Positions 36,458-50,660 of a stretch of 64,000 nucleotides of DNA are shown one piece after another (the first letter of the stretch is position 1; every line of letters begins with the position of its first letter). The notes beneath the pieces are model-generated. The model was not told the DNA's origin. It saw only the letters and a program-made list of their open reading frames with translations, and made no database searches. Position numbers and translations under genes: made by a program. Source of the stretch: Dimorphilus gyrociliatus (Eukaryota; Annelida; Polychaeta; Dinophilidae); assembly GCA_904063045.1 (NCBI GenBank), contig CAJFCJ010000003.1, forward strand, positions 558,001 to 622,000, written 5' to 3'.

Positions 36458-39045
36458 AAGGGTTTAAGTAAGAAAGGCAGGAAGGAAAAAAATTAGATTT
36501 TTTTTATAAAATACAATCATTTTATTAAAGAAAGTGTAAATTTACTTTATTACTAGGCACCATTTTTCTATTTTATTCTATCTTATTTATTTATTTTCTC
36601 CTTAGGAAAAAAAACCCCTCCCCGCCTTCCCCGTCGTCTCTTAATGACACAATAGAAGGAATAAACCTTTTCTCCTTCAAGATCTAGATTTCAGCCCAAT
36701 TTTTCGTATTCTGTACGGAAAGGAGAAGGGAAATAAAACACTATTTTGCTTGGTAAAAGCTTGTTAACAAAGCATTTGGTAGAGTATGTATTGAACTAAG
36801 ATATAAAATAACTTCTGATTGGGTTTCGATAAATAGTTGGACAGCTAGCTTTCCTGGCAATTAAAGTAGTAGTAAGTCTTTTCAAAAGGGCTTTTACGGT
36901 TGTAAAATTTTGGGTTTATTGGATTCCCACTAGTCTTTAGAGGACTGAAGAAAGTATGTTCAAAAAGAAAAGGGGCGAGTAAAGCTGTTTGAATAGAAGT
37001 TAATAGGATAACAAATATTGGAAAATGCTATAATGATAGAGAGACAAGTAGAGAAAGAGAGAGAGATGGATGGAAAGAGAAAGAGAACGGGAGAATAAAG
37101 GAGAGATAATAAAATAAACAGAGATGGACTATTGAGATTTAGCGCTAGTAAGTGAAACTGATATAGTTTACTCATTATCCTTGTTATATAAGAAAACAGA
37201 GCCATCTAGGGACCAGTACCTCATACGTCATTATCTCTTGAGCATTGGAGAAAATCCTTATTTCGTTCCTTTTTCTTCAAACATTGAATTTGAGTAAAGA
37301 CTTTCCGCCAGATCGACAGAAGTTTATAGATAAAACAAAAGAGAAAATTACAAAAAAGAACCAAAATAATAAAAGAAAGAGCAAAAAGGGAATTTAAAGA
37401 TATAGGAATTTTAGGTGCGGATTAGTTATAATATGTATCTATATAAATAAGTCAAAGTATAATTCCGACGGTGCGCACGACGCGTGAAATGTTAGCATAA
37501 TGAAAGTCGAACGATAATTATCATCAAGCGTATAACGTCCATAATTGTGTATGCATGTGAAAGTCTGGCAATTTCTCAAGGGCGCCTTAAGCACGAGCAT
37601 TCAACCGTCTTGGGACGAATTCGTCTATCCACAACTCAAAAAATACGCTTTTTCCCTTCATCTCTCCTACCGCCCGCTTCCTTTTGAAGGCCAACTGAAA
37701 AGATGACAAACAAGTCGAATTTTTTCTTAATCTACAGTGTAATACGATAGAACTTATTCAATTAGTGGCTGGTAGAGGAAATAAATGCCTATATAAAGGC
37801 TTTTTTCTTTAAAAAATAAAAGGCAATCAACCACTCCATAAAGCACCAGTCAAAAATCGGTAAAAAAATTGCTGAAACCCTCTCCTTTAATGTTCTCGTA
37901 AATTTTAACAAGAAAGAGAGCTTGATCATTAATTTTATGCTAGTTTTTAAGTGTAGTTTAGATGGGTCACATGACCACTAGGTAGAAACATTTTAGTTTA
38001 AACTAAAGGGCAAACATCTTATCGCCATGGATAGTTCCCTTGAGATTGTTGATAATTACTTATTTTCGCTCTCCTAATTGGCTACTGTTTGGGATATGTA
38101 CTATCTATAAAATAAAGTAGTAAAGGATGGGGGACATAGATTCTCCTCTCTTTCTCTGCACGCTTTATCCTTCAATGTTACTTTTCCTTCTTCTCTACAG
38201 CCTATGAATTTGTTTTCAAATATAACAAGGCGTTTTTTCTCTCTATAGTTAGATAAAAAAAATCTACATCTGACAGGAAACGTTGCCTCGCTCAATTTAT
38301 AATACTCGTGCGTCTGATTTTTTAGTCGACTTGTTTGTCGGACTTGCGGGACAAGCTATTCTAATGATTCGTGTTTTTTTTTTTTGATGGATACCACATA
38401 CTTTTCATAAAAATCCCTTTGCCAAGTCGAAATAGGCTTTTTTCCCTGCTCATATCGTGAATCAGGGCATCTGGCCTCTTAAGGTACCGCTCAAGGGGAT
38501 TCGAGGTCCTAATTACTTTTGAATTTTTGATTGGAAGGGAAGCACTGACCGGATTAAGTTAGAGTACAGTAATTTGTTTGTAAATACCTTTTAATAATTA
38601 ACTTTAGAACGTGTAAAAAAATATCCAATTCCTATTATAGTATCAGATATAGGTAATATATGAGAAAAGTACCAACGAAAGACAAGAGAAATATGAACCA
38701 AAAGAAGAAGGCCGCGGAGGGAACATTAATATCGATTAGGAGAAATTCACGGTTATAGAAGGCAGAGTTGTAGATCACAGGAGAGATTTTTTCCTTTTTT
38801 TTCTTGCATAAATATAGTAATCAAAAAGTTCTATTTCTTATTCCGTTTATCGCTTCAAAAACTATGCATAGTAAACGCTTTAAAAAGAAAGTTAACTCGT
38901 CCTTTAACTTTTTCTTCTTTACATTTAATATATAATTTTGTTTTTTCCAATTAATTTCTATAATTCGAATCGTATTTTTAATGCAAAAGGGGAAGAGAAA
39001 GAGAACTTAAAAGGGGAAAGCGGGAGGGAGAAAGGAAAAATAAAA

Positions 39046-39053
39046 CGCCATCT
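39046..39053 (-). promoter_or_regulatory. CTCF-like core motif (AGATGGCG on minus)
   Basis: CGCCATCT followed by atggg on plus, so the minus strand reads cccatAGATGGCG. Short-motif evidence only. Confidence 0.35.
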
Positions 39054-40011
39054 ATGGGTATAGGTAAAAAATTGTATTGTTTACGAAAGGGTAAAGAGTT
39101 TCTAGTTCTACATACCAAAGTACTTTAATGGTATTGACAGACCTAAGAATTTTTTTCTTAGAAAAACTTGGTCAAGGTTTCACACCTATCTAATAGGAAG
39201 AGAGGAGAGGAAGTTGAGAAAGAAGAGGTAGGGTAGAGACAAGAAAAGGGTGACAAACTGCACCTAACCATAGATATTTTAATATGAAAAGAAAATTAAT
39301 TCTTCTTAATGACGTTTTCCAAGCATAAGATATTCATTAAAATATACTTAATTGAATCATATAATCGTAATTCTTACTGAGAAATGATTAAATGATGAAT
39401 AAGAATGAATATTTAATGATTCTTTTTATTAGATTGTTTATTCGAATAAAGGATAGGGATTAAGGTACAGCACTCCATAATCTCTTCTGATTAATAAATG
39501 TTAAATAATAATATTTAATGATTTGAAAATAAAACTAATGAATTCAAGTAAAAATGATCTATTAAAACTTTAATTGAGTTCAATTAAAACATAACAACTA
39601 CTCTGTTTGTGAATGAGAAACCTCTTCACAACCAAGTAGACCTACTAAATTCTTTCGTTATTCACCTATAAATAAAAAACGGGTACTAGCGATAGTTAAA
39701 TTGCTTTTTTTTTCTTTTTCTTTTTTTTTATCCCCTCCTCTGTTTTTGTCTTTAAGGAATATTAAATTCGATTATTTAACTGATAATTAATGAATTTTTT
39801 TCATAATCACTAACGTAATAATCTAATCAGTTTGCTATTGCAATTGTAAAAATTTACGCTTTTTATATTTTTTCCTCAATAAAACATCTTTTATGTTTTG
39901 TTTAAATAAATAGAAATTCATTCAATTATTCTCCAATTGAAATAAAGTAGGGAATAGAATTTTCTATTGGAAAATGAAAAAAAATAGATAGATAGATGAA
40001 TAGAGAAAGAA

Positions 40012-40013
<2 letters not shown>

Positions 40014-40046
<33 letters not shown>
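40014..40046. repeat. (GA)n microsatellite
   Basis: About 15 GA units preceded by degenerate GATA units. Confidence 0.85.
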
Positions 40047-40047
<1 letters not shown>

Positions 40048-40323
40048 TGAATACTTAATATATGTTTATATATTTATATATTTAGAATCTAAAAATAGCT
40101 TAGCTATTATATAAGGCACTTGATAAAAAGTGTTATTTTATTTATGGGGAATGTGACAATTGTTTAATTGTTATTTGAATAGAATGTTTTTAACATTTAC
40201 GAATGTAATCAAAACTGGGATTTTTTTCCCTTATTTTGTCGTTTTCTCATACTTTCCTATTTGGAAAAAAAAAAGAGGAAGAGGAATTAGTCATGTAAAA
40301 TATGGCTTTAGGGGACAGACGAT

Positions 40324-40452
40324 TGACGTCAAGACGCATGCGTAAAATACATAATATTTAATATAACTATGATCAGCGATAGTTGCATGATTCTCTAGTA
40401 TTGCATGCACAAAATAACGTGTTGTCTCCCCCAACTCGCCGTTACACGTGTA
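40324..40452. promoter_or_regulatory. Cluster of palindromic transcription-factor motifs in the non-coding tract
   Basis: A perfect CRE TGACGTCA (40324-40331) is followed two bases later by the 10-bp palindrome ACGCATGCGT (40334-40343, NRF1-like). A third palindrome, TACACGTGTA with an E-box core, lies at 40443-40452. These are CpG-containing words in otherwise AT-rich DNA, so an enhancer or promoter is plausible. Confidence 0.4.
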
Positions 40453-43400
40453 TAATTTGAGAACCGGAACATGGACTCATACAGCATATTAGGATAATTG
40501 AATTGCTCACTCACTCACTCTCTGCCACTCTTACACATACTCTTTCGCTCTTTCTCTCTTTCTCTCTTTCTCTTTCTCACTCTTTCTCTCTTTCACTTCT
40601 CCATGTCTTTCTCTACCGCTCTTCTCATCCTTATATAATATATTTTAAACCGCTTCATTGTCTAAGTTTTCCGCCTAAGTGCGTATAATTAGTTAGACAG
40701 GTAGCGTTTGGATGATAAGTATTAAACGATTTAGAACTTCTACCGGTAATTATTATCTGGGTTATAATCTGGTAAATTGCTGTATTTATGTTGTCAATTA
40801 GAGTACATTATGTATTTTTCGAATGACAATTATAAGGATTCAGCGGTATGGGAGGTCAGAGTGTTTTAAAGAATTTAAGGGCTACATGAGAGATTACAAA
40901 ATGGAAAAAAGGTAGAAAATTGGCTCTGATATGGGGTAAAAACAGTATAGAGTAGTTATAATTAGAATTTGACTGTATTTAACGTATACATTGGATAGGG
41001 CATTACCGAGAGAATTAGCTTAATTATGTCTTACTATTCATTTGCATAATTTAAAGATGAAAGAAAATGACCGCTCATGAATCCAATTGATCATTGGATT
41101 ATCAAATAGATCCGTCAGAAACAAGTAGTATGTTTACTTGAACTGTTAGTGTTGCCTTAACAACTGTCTATTCAATTAAATAGGATGTAAAATAGATTAG
41201 ACGATTAATTAAGAGTTTACCTTGATTGCGCAAAGTGGAGACACTTACCACAGCAAAAATACAATCTTTTGATCAATATCACCTGTTCTAATACAATTAT
41301 TTTGCTAAAGAAATAGAATTCATAGTTCATTTAGACTAATTGCACTTTTAAGGTATAGAAAGTATACTACGTCTATTATAATTGTACTATGTATATTAAA
41401 TAAGTTTTTATACGAACTTTTATTATAAATTGGCATGACTAAAAGAATGAGGGCTAAAGAAAGAGTGGAGTGAAAAATGATATCTACCTTCTCTTTAAGA
41501 ATGTAAGGAATTGAGAACGAAAGAAAAAAAATCGCCCTTAATCCTGATATGGATGATAAACCGTTGCACTAACGAAACTAAAGTGGGCAAATAGATAAGG
41601 AAAAGACTATAAAGAAAATTATTGTTTACTTTGATGTTTAATTCGGAAAATCGCGTAGAATCTTGTTTCTTTGATAGATAATAAGGGATTTTTTTTGTGC
41701 CTCCGGTCGCTTCGGTAAACAAATGGGGAGTGTCAATTCGATAATCTGATAATCTGATAAATCTAATAGGTTGTCAATTGATAAAAAACACCTATTAGGT
41801 AATCCTTGAAATTAGTTGGATAGATAGGTCGATAACGAAAGAGAAAGAGAGAGAGAGAGAGTTTTATTTAGAGAAAAAAATTGGAACAGGAAGAGAAAGA
41901 TAAAGAATAGGCAACAGCGACAAACGTGCACAAGCACAGAGGAAAGATGATAACGATAAACTAATAATGTTTGTCAGACTGCGCTAAAAAAGAGGACAAC
42001 AGCACTAATGATTGTGTCATATTCGCAATTCACTTGGGAACATTCTTTATTGCGAGGCTTCCATACATTCGTCTATAACCACAAAAAGAGGGGCCATATA
42101 TTCCTTAGAGTTTTATCGGATGCTAAAAAACATACTGTGAGGCGTCATTGATTAGCGAAGGGTGAAAAAAAGAGAGGGGGCTTTATAACGGGGGGACAAG
42201 TTGAAAGAGGATAATAAAAAGAGGATAGGATAAAATTCCTGCTATTCCAAACGGTCAAGTATGATAAGGATAAAGTTATTATTACGCTACAATTAACGAG
42301 CAAAGTAATTGGAGAAGATTGGCGATTCGCTAAATTAACCTCCCCTTCCAACTCGTTTAGAATTACCCCTAGAAAGTCGTTTTGTATATATTCCTCTAAT
42401 TAGTAGCGATGTGCTGAAAATTCAACATCTTCTTTTAATTCTTTTTTTTTTATAGGTTTTTTTTTCCCTTTTCTTTCTCTAATTTATTTTATTGACCTAA
42501 TTTTGGAATGAGATTATTCTTATCATATTTTTCTATTCTTTTTCTTCTACTTTCCACCCCCTCTTGCGAAAGGATTTAACTGAATAATTTATTACACTAT
42601 TTATATAATTCGCCGCATGTTCTATATGTCAATCTCGATGGAATTGTTACCGGCAGCAATCTACTGCAATTTAGAGCGATTGTGTGCGATCTTTTCTGAC
42701 GTACATTGCAAATTTTGTTGAGTACTCGTAAATGAAAACGAAAAAAAGGCGGTCAACTGGTCAGTAATGAGGTGGTCGTTGCAGGTGTTTTTTGTCGTCG
42801 TTTGATGTGTAGTTAGGTTACAAGTTGCCTTGAAAGTTCGTAATGTAAGATTTTGAAAAAGTAACAAAAATGAAAAGTCAATAATTTGCACTTTACTCAA
42901 AATACCACATATTCAAAAATAACAGAAAAGCGGTGATAGAAATGAAAACTATTAAGGCGTTTCTTTTTTTTTATGGGGCTTTCGCCGGGCGTTTCTCCCA
43001 CTAGTTTTAATTTTCGCTTTTTGATTATTTAAGTGTAGATTAATTTATATAGAAACGAAAAGCGAAAACGTAAAATTAAGGCGGATAAAAGTCGATATTT
43101 CGCATTTCTACCCAAAGCTTTTAATTGGCTGTCGATGGCCGACAAACTCTTAAGTATAGGCTTAAAAAGCGTTTAAAATTTTTTTATACTTTTATTGAAA
43201 AGTTTTGACAGAAATCGGATAAAAAGAATTTGTACCTTACTGACACCGTACGCAAGCTATTTGTTTGCCAGCTGTATTTAATTCCTCACTCTAATAAACA
43301 AGGATAAAGATTATTTATTAGCGTACATAACAAACTAGTTGTAAATATTCTCTTCTAATATAGAAATCCAATACTTATTAACTTTTTTTAGAAAAGAAAT

Positions 43401-46400
43401 AGGTTAATTGAACTCAACTGTTCTATCTACGGAGAGAGCGAGACACGCATGAAGACAAAGACTTGGAAAGCATGATTGTTTAGTATGAAATAGCTTTGGC
43501 GTATTACCGTATATAGCTTTTGCACGATCATTCTACCGCACACGGCGACTAGTTGTAGGAATTACTTTAAAGACCAAACCAGGTCTTTTGGTTTGAAGTC
43601 TGTCTTTTTTTATGCTTGAATTTATGTTATTCGATTAACGACTTCCCTGAAATATAGTTGTTTCTAATAGAAATCTTCGTATAATGTTAGCGAGAAGGAA
43701 ATCCTCTAGGGGAACATTTGGAGCGTCTATACGGGTTTTTACTTGATATTACGCGTCTATTCTCAGTGGCTATAGGACTACAAAAAATTTTCCGTCTCTC
43801 TTTAGGCCTATTACACCCTCTAACATCAGCGTTTTAGCCTGAGACGTTTAAATAAAAAACGTTAGACTGTAAAGTAATTTCCTCTAATTTTTAATAGTTT
43901 TTTCTCTTCGCTTCTCTGCCTCTCTGCCTCCCTCTCTCTCTCTCTCCCTCTCTGTGTGTTTTTCAATACAGTAAAGCTGAAGGTAATTAGTGAAAAAGTA
44001 ATTAAAAAAGTATTAATTTCAATTATGGTACATTCTTAAAACTAGTTTTTTTGCCCTTATTTAATCCTTTTTTAAAAAGGGAAAGAAAGTAGGATTTAAT
44101 GAAAGAAAACAGGGTTTATAATATACTATGACTAACTGAATGGAAGGAAAATAGTAACAGAGTTATATGTTTTACGTTAAGTTAGCCAATTAACTGTTGA
44201 TAGACAACAAAACTCTTTCCCTTCTCCCTTTCGTTCCTTTCCTTTTTTCCTAAATAAATCTTAAAGAAACCGTATAATAGACAAACATAAGAAATTTAAG
44301 CATATATATTTATAGAGCTTACAGATAAATAAGAATAGGTAATTTATATGAAAAAAATCTCAGGTCAGAGGTCGTTCGACAGTGAGAATGGTGTACGATT
44401 AATAGTGGGAAAAAAAACAATGGCGTATTGTATTCTCTCGTATTAAACGTGTATTACTTACATTTGGAGAATTGTAGGATTATTGACGTAACTTATATAC
44501 ATTAGAAGGATGATGATATACGAATGAGATAAGAAGTAAAGATGAAAAATAAGAGTTGGTGGAAGAGGAGAGAAAGAGAAAGATGATGAATGATATAAAC
44601 AGTACGAAAATTAGAAAACTGTCAAATTAACTTAATTAACAGAAATTGAAGTAAAAAACTTCAGGAACACAAAATGTCAATCTGTATGTAGATTTAGAAG
44701 AATTTATTTTAAATTAATTGAGGAAAAGACGCTTGAAATGTACAAGAAAGTATAAAAGAAAACTAAACACCTTTAAAGCAAAATCTTTTCTTGTTAGTTA
44801 GGTGTTTGCACACTTGCCGGGGGTTCCGTTTCCTTTTAACTCGACTAAGCGGAAAAAATTAAGGACGTTGAGGATGAAACGAATTTTAAAACGACAATTA
44901 ACGTTTTAAAAATAACTAGTATGTGACTACAAACAACAAAATTTAGTGTATTTTTATAAAATTAATAAACATTGACAACTACCGCCCCCACTTACACCTA
45001 CTTACTAGGGCTATATTGGGCCGAAAATGTGGGAACCATTTTAAAAGTATTAAAACGACAATATATCACCCTTAAAGTTGACAAACTGATAAAATTCTCT
45101 TTTTGGGGAGCAGAGAGCGAGCCATGTGTAGCATACTTACTAAGAAAGTAAGGGGTTAAAAGGCGTAAAACGATATACAGCTTATCTGAAAGTTAAGTAA
45201 AGATTTATAATCGAAGGAGTTTATAGTTTGTTTACAGTTTGTCAATGATCAGGTTAGGTAATAAAAAAAACTGTACGCACATGGTTTTTTTGGTAATCTA
45301 TACTGTATATATACATAAAAAAAAACACATATAAACGAAATCTTTCGAGCTATGACGAGACGCAGACGGATTGTTTGTAAATTAGGACTTCACCTGCGGA
45401 ATATCTCTGACAAACGTAACCGATAAGACTCGAAAGGACTCTTTGCCTCTCTTTTCCATTTTTGCTCTCTCCCTCTTTCTTTCTCCTTCGAAAATATCAA
45501 TGTTGTCTAATGGGAAATTTTACAGTTTTTTTTTGTCCCTACCCATGTTTTACTGATATATAGAGACATATTTATCTAGCAGATGATATTTTACATTTTG
45601 TTTCCCCCTTATAAATATGCACGAATAATCGTTAGATTCATGTTTATATCACAAAGATATTTGGAATCTTTTGTTTATAGAAACTGGTTAAATTTAAAAT
45701 ACATATATAAACAAAGATGTATATTGAGTAGGGCAATAGAAAGCCCAGATGTTAAATAAGTTAATTAGGCATTCGCTTTGGTTTGTTTTTGCCAAGAATA
45801 ACCTCTTTGAAATGCCTGGTTGAATATTAAAAAATTGTAGTTTCTTTCATCTGTCAATGACTTAAAAGAGTAATAAATATGAGAAAGAAAGTTGGTTCCT
45901 TAATTAGAATACATTCGAAACTACATTGAATAGCACATATATCATATATTGTAGATGTTTCCCTTAATCTTGAAAAGCTCTTTGTAGAGGGGTTATTGGT
46001 CGAGTCAAGTTGCCCTCACCTAAAGGAGTTTTATCAAATATTATCGAATGTATTCTTTTGATATATTCCCTTAAAAAAGATAGTCGAAAAGGTTGAATAT
46101 TTCGGCACGGTTAACGCATAGTTTTTTTTTTTACCTCTGTCTCTCAGCCCTTCTTGCTTCTTTTTCTTTCGATGTTCTTATTTGCAGTTCGACAGGATAA
46201 TAATAGCAAATAAGTAGAATAGAATTATAAATAGAATATGATTCCTCGGCTCATCTTATGGCTTTTTTTTCTGGTATCTATAATAAAAAAATTTTTGTGA
46301 AGAATGATCTACAAAAGATAATACAAAGATTAAAAGAGAATTATCAAAGACTTTAGCGATGTATTCGTCGGAACTTGAAAGATTTTGGTTCTTCAGAGGG

Positions 46401-49400
46401 TACTTTTTCCAACTCAGGTCATATGATAAATGATTAGCTTCCTTTTTGTTTACAGTCCATCGCCGTACTGAAGTGTTTAGGAAATGAGAGCATCTGTATG
46501 CAATGTATGCTTTTTCTCATTCATTCGATGAGTACAACCTAATCGAGAATAGAAAGAGAAAGAGAGAGTAAGAGTTGGGGCGATAGCGGGGGAAGAAAAG
46601 TAGAGAATAAGAGAGCAATATTCTTATTCTCAACTTAACATAATAGAACTTAGTCAAAGAGAAAGAGAGGAGAGAGGAAAACAGTATTGGAGGTATAGAA
46701 GAAAGAGAGAAAATCATAAATTGATGATTTAACGTTAGAGAAATTAACGGGTATCTATTGCTTTGTTTCTTGTAGCCTTATTATTTTTATCTGTCTACAA
46801 AATTAGTACATTATTTTGAAAGAGTACACTATACGGTTAATTGCATTACACCTTGCGAAGAATATACGTTGAAGAGTCTTCAAAAATTCACTAATGAAGA
46901 TTAACAGATTTAACATTTATTAACAACAATTACAAGTGACGCCTTATTCGAAATAATATGAGATAATAGTATTTATTCAATTAATTTTAATTTTCAATAT
47001 AAGCATATATTTTAATAATTTGTTAGATTAGTATCAAAACATAAAAGATGTAAGAAGAAAAATACTGTTATTTCTTTTATTTGATATTATTTATATTAAT
47101 ACTTTATTAAAGGGCGTTACCCTAATTAATTCGGTACCTTTAAATATTATTATCGCTCTTAGTTGTTTGTTTAGAACTATTTTAACATGTTTTACAGTTT
47201 ATACTTGAATATATCATATATATTTTGATATATAGTATATACTGTTTAACTCTTTGTTTTATTTATTATTACAATTATTAATTATTTTCATCTATTAAAC
47301 CTATCATATTTCTTTAATTATTTATTAACCTTTAATGATTTTCGAATTGAAAAAGCGGAATTTTACAGTATAAACGACTAGAATCGACCCGAATAGTCAA
47401 TTGGAAAAGTTAATTACCTGTAATAGAACTATATCATTAGCTTGTTAGCCTGCCTTTAATTAGGAATAAAATGGATAAATAGCGATTCTTTTTAATAAAC
47501 ATATCCTAAGGAAAAATATTTTCTATCAAAAGCGAAAGAGAAGTGTGCAATTCTATTAATTTATTCAAGTTTGATATTTAAAGTTCAAAAGAAATGTTTG
47601 ATAGGCCTACGCAAAATATATTTGCATTTTGCTAACGAATGCGGTTGTAATCTTCCTTTGTGGTTATATAAATTTTAAAAGGATTCGATATGGTACACAA
47701 TAGAATTGTTAGGGAATATACAAATGGGCGTGTGGAAACTATTAGAATCCTTCTTGTTTACATTTAAGTTTTGGCGCGAAAATAAAAGTAACGGAATATA
47801 TGTAAGAGTAGATATTGAAAAGGAAGGAGAGGGGGAAAAAACAGGCAAAGCGGTTACAAATTTCAAACATGGTATCTATTTTTGCCAAACTAAGTTACAA
47901 ACTGGCCGGACGAGCCGGAGGCTATTGTTTACAAATAAAAAAGTTAGCGTGATGCGGCTGTTGGCTGTAGATTACTCGGTTCGAAATCGATAACGAGAAG
48001 GAGTCACGGAACAATGGCGAACTTTGCTTCTTTACTTGGAATGTCTCCTCCCTCCCATAAGACTTTTACGACCTTAAACGACTGAATAAGTGGATTTGAG
48101 AGGAGAAAATTGGGATGGACAAGAACCATTCAATTCTTTATTGATTTCCTTCTCTCTTTCTCTTTTTTAGTATGTTAAAAGAACTGCTCACTTTTTCCTT
48201 CTATATCTAATTCGAAAGAGTGTAAATAATGGAGAAGAATAGATAGCTTACGTTCGTCTCGATGGAAATCAGACTCTTAGGCCTAGGGAATGTATTACGT
48301 AAGCGAGATGAAAGACAATTTGCGTGTGCGTGTAGACTGGAGAAAATTGATTAGCTAACTCTCAGCGACTATGGATTATCAAACGGTTTTGCGTGTGAGG
48401 CATATAAGCCTTAATGCTTTATTTTCTCTTTTTTTCCAAATTCTTCTCTTTTTTCCCTTTTCCCTTAATGTTTCACTGATTATATTTCGAACTTTTTTCT
48501 TTCTCTCTTATCTCTCAGTTAAGGTTCGTCATCGTCACTCTCTTTACAATTTACATTTATTTATTTCCTTTACTCTTTTCTTTATTTCATCTAAAAATGT
48601 TACAATCTCTTCTTCATTCATTCTCCTTTACATAAGAAACCTTCTTTTTAATAAGAATGTCAAGCTTTAAGGCGACAGAAGAATTATCGTTGATCATTGT
48701 AAACAAGAAGAGAAATTGACGATCTTTGAAGTTGTCCCTACGTATTTATAGTATCTTTTCACATTTTTAGGTCAAGCTAACGAAATTATGCGTTCCCTAG
48801 CAACTAGTCAAAAGTTGGTGAAAGAATGCAAAGACGTCCTTTATTAACCTCTCCAAGTTCCTCATAGGAAACAGTTCAGCTTATGAAAACTAATTTGGAA
48901 TAGGAACCATACCACATGTATAATAAATGTATAATAGAACCTTATAGGATAAATGTCGCGGGAAATTAATATTCCATTCAATTTCCATAAGTATATGAAG
49001 CGTTTTTCTTTGTTTATTAAAACAATTAGATAATCGTATTTGGCCTTTTTTCACTCTTTCCAAACGATTGCTTGACTTTTGTCTATCTTTTCAAGAGTGC
49101 ATTATACATACAGACATTGCAGTGAGCCCGTATCGCAAAATATCAACATGTATATACTATATATATATCATATATATACAATTTATAGCACATAAGAAAT
49201 GTGCATACAATGATCAACACATATATAATACGTTCAGTGTATATCTATGCCTTTTTAATCCTATACACCAATAGATCAAGGTAAGAATATACGTGGGAAA
49301 ATTATATAGATTACCGAATGCTTCTGTATGCAATATAAATACATTATTTCAGTTTTTATAACGTGTCGTCATTATTTGTTTTCTATTATGTCCAAATATT

Positions 49401-50576
49401 TTGATTGTCTAAGTGAATCAAGTTGATAAATTCGTTAACAGATTCATTAAAAGTACTATTTATTATTATTATTGTATCATCTCTCACCTACAATTTGGTC
49501 CTTGACATTCCAATACTTTATTTCTTCGAAATCGTCTCACATAATGATTAAAGGAAGCTTATTGTGTAACGTTCCTTATAATAGCGAATTATTTCGTAAA
49601 CTGAATGGTTTTTTCTATTTTGCTCCTACTTTTCTTCGTCTTTTTCATTTTTATCTCTATCTTTACCTTTTACATAGATTTGACATTTTTTAGTCTCTTA
49701 AATGGCCATTTCATTGAAAGAGAGAAAGATATATGATCACCTTTCGAAGGCCATTGATATTTTTCATTTTCAAAGTGAGAACAGCACATGTACGATGATT
49801 GAAATCCTTTAGTAGCGTTAACAATAAGCTTAAATGTCATAATAAGAGTGTACATGACCATTTATATTTCTCTCTTTTATTCATTTTCTTTAATTTATGT
49901 CTAATTATTATTGTCTTAACATTTAGTATTGAAGTACTTTTCTATTTAAATATCCTATTTACATTCCATGTAAAATATATAAAGACCTAATTATAATACA
50001 TCTACGACGTTTATATAAATATGTATAAATGTATTTATGTATGTATGCATCTATGTATATTTATGGAATGTTTAGGCCTATGAAGATATTCTCTTAATAG
50101 ATCACATCTTATACCTGCTGCATAGCCCTAATTAATTGCAAATGAATTTTTCTTATAGATTGCAGTGATCAAACACTTCGGAAAGATAATGAAGAGAACT
50201 CCATAAACTCTGTAGATCCACTGGATTGTATGTTTAATTATCATCAAAGGATTATATGGAATTCCGCACTATAAAAGCCAATTTATTCACTTTCGACAGT
50301 GCGACGGTTCATCAAAGGTCTCTATTAATTCTTTTTAATTTTTTCCCCCAAACTTTTTCCGGTGAATAATGCAAAACAAACTAAAAACCGATTTTATTTC
50401 TAATTAGTTTTTTAATATAGAGTTTTTTATTTTAATGCTTAATTAAAAGTCCTAAATCATTTAATGTATTAAAATAGGCTAGGGAGAGAGAAATGAGAGG
50501 TAAATAGATAGAAATATGAACAATAAATCGTATAGGAGGGTATATTATACGTATGAATGTAGGTGCGTGCAAACGC

Positions 50577-50660
50577 TGAGGTGTATGTATGTGTGTATGT
50601 ATGTATGCATGTATGTATGTATATGTGTGTATGTGTGAGAGAGAGAGAGAGAGAGAAAGA
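50577..50660. repeat. TGTA/TG tandem repeat followed by (GA)n
   Basis: GTATGTAT units grade into a pure GA stretch at 50637-50656. Confidence 0.85.

Larger units (their letters stand above)
34705..40150. other. Non-coding tract, part 1 (CHD1 side)
   Basis: No coding exon recognised on either strand. Contents include CTCF-like motifs at 36116-36123 and 39046-39053, a GATA/GA microsatellite at 36404-36453, a palindromic TATA-like gcctatataaaggc at 37787-37800, a CpG-containing patch ggtgcgcacgacgcgtg at 37469-37485 and polyA/polyT runs. Small open frames give low-complexity peptides. It could be intergenic regulatory DNA or a long 5' intron of the protocadherin. Confidence 0.5.
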
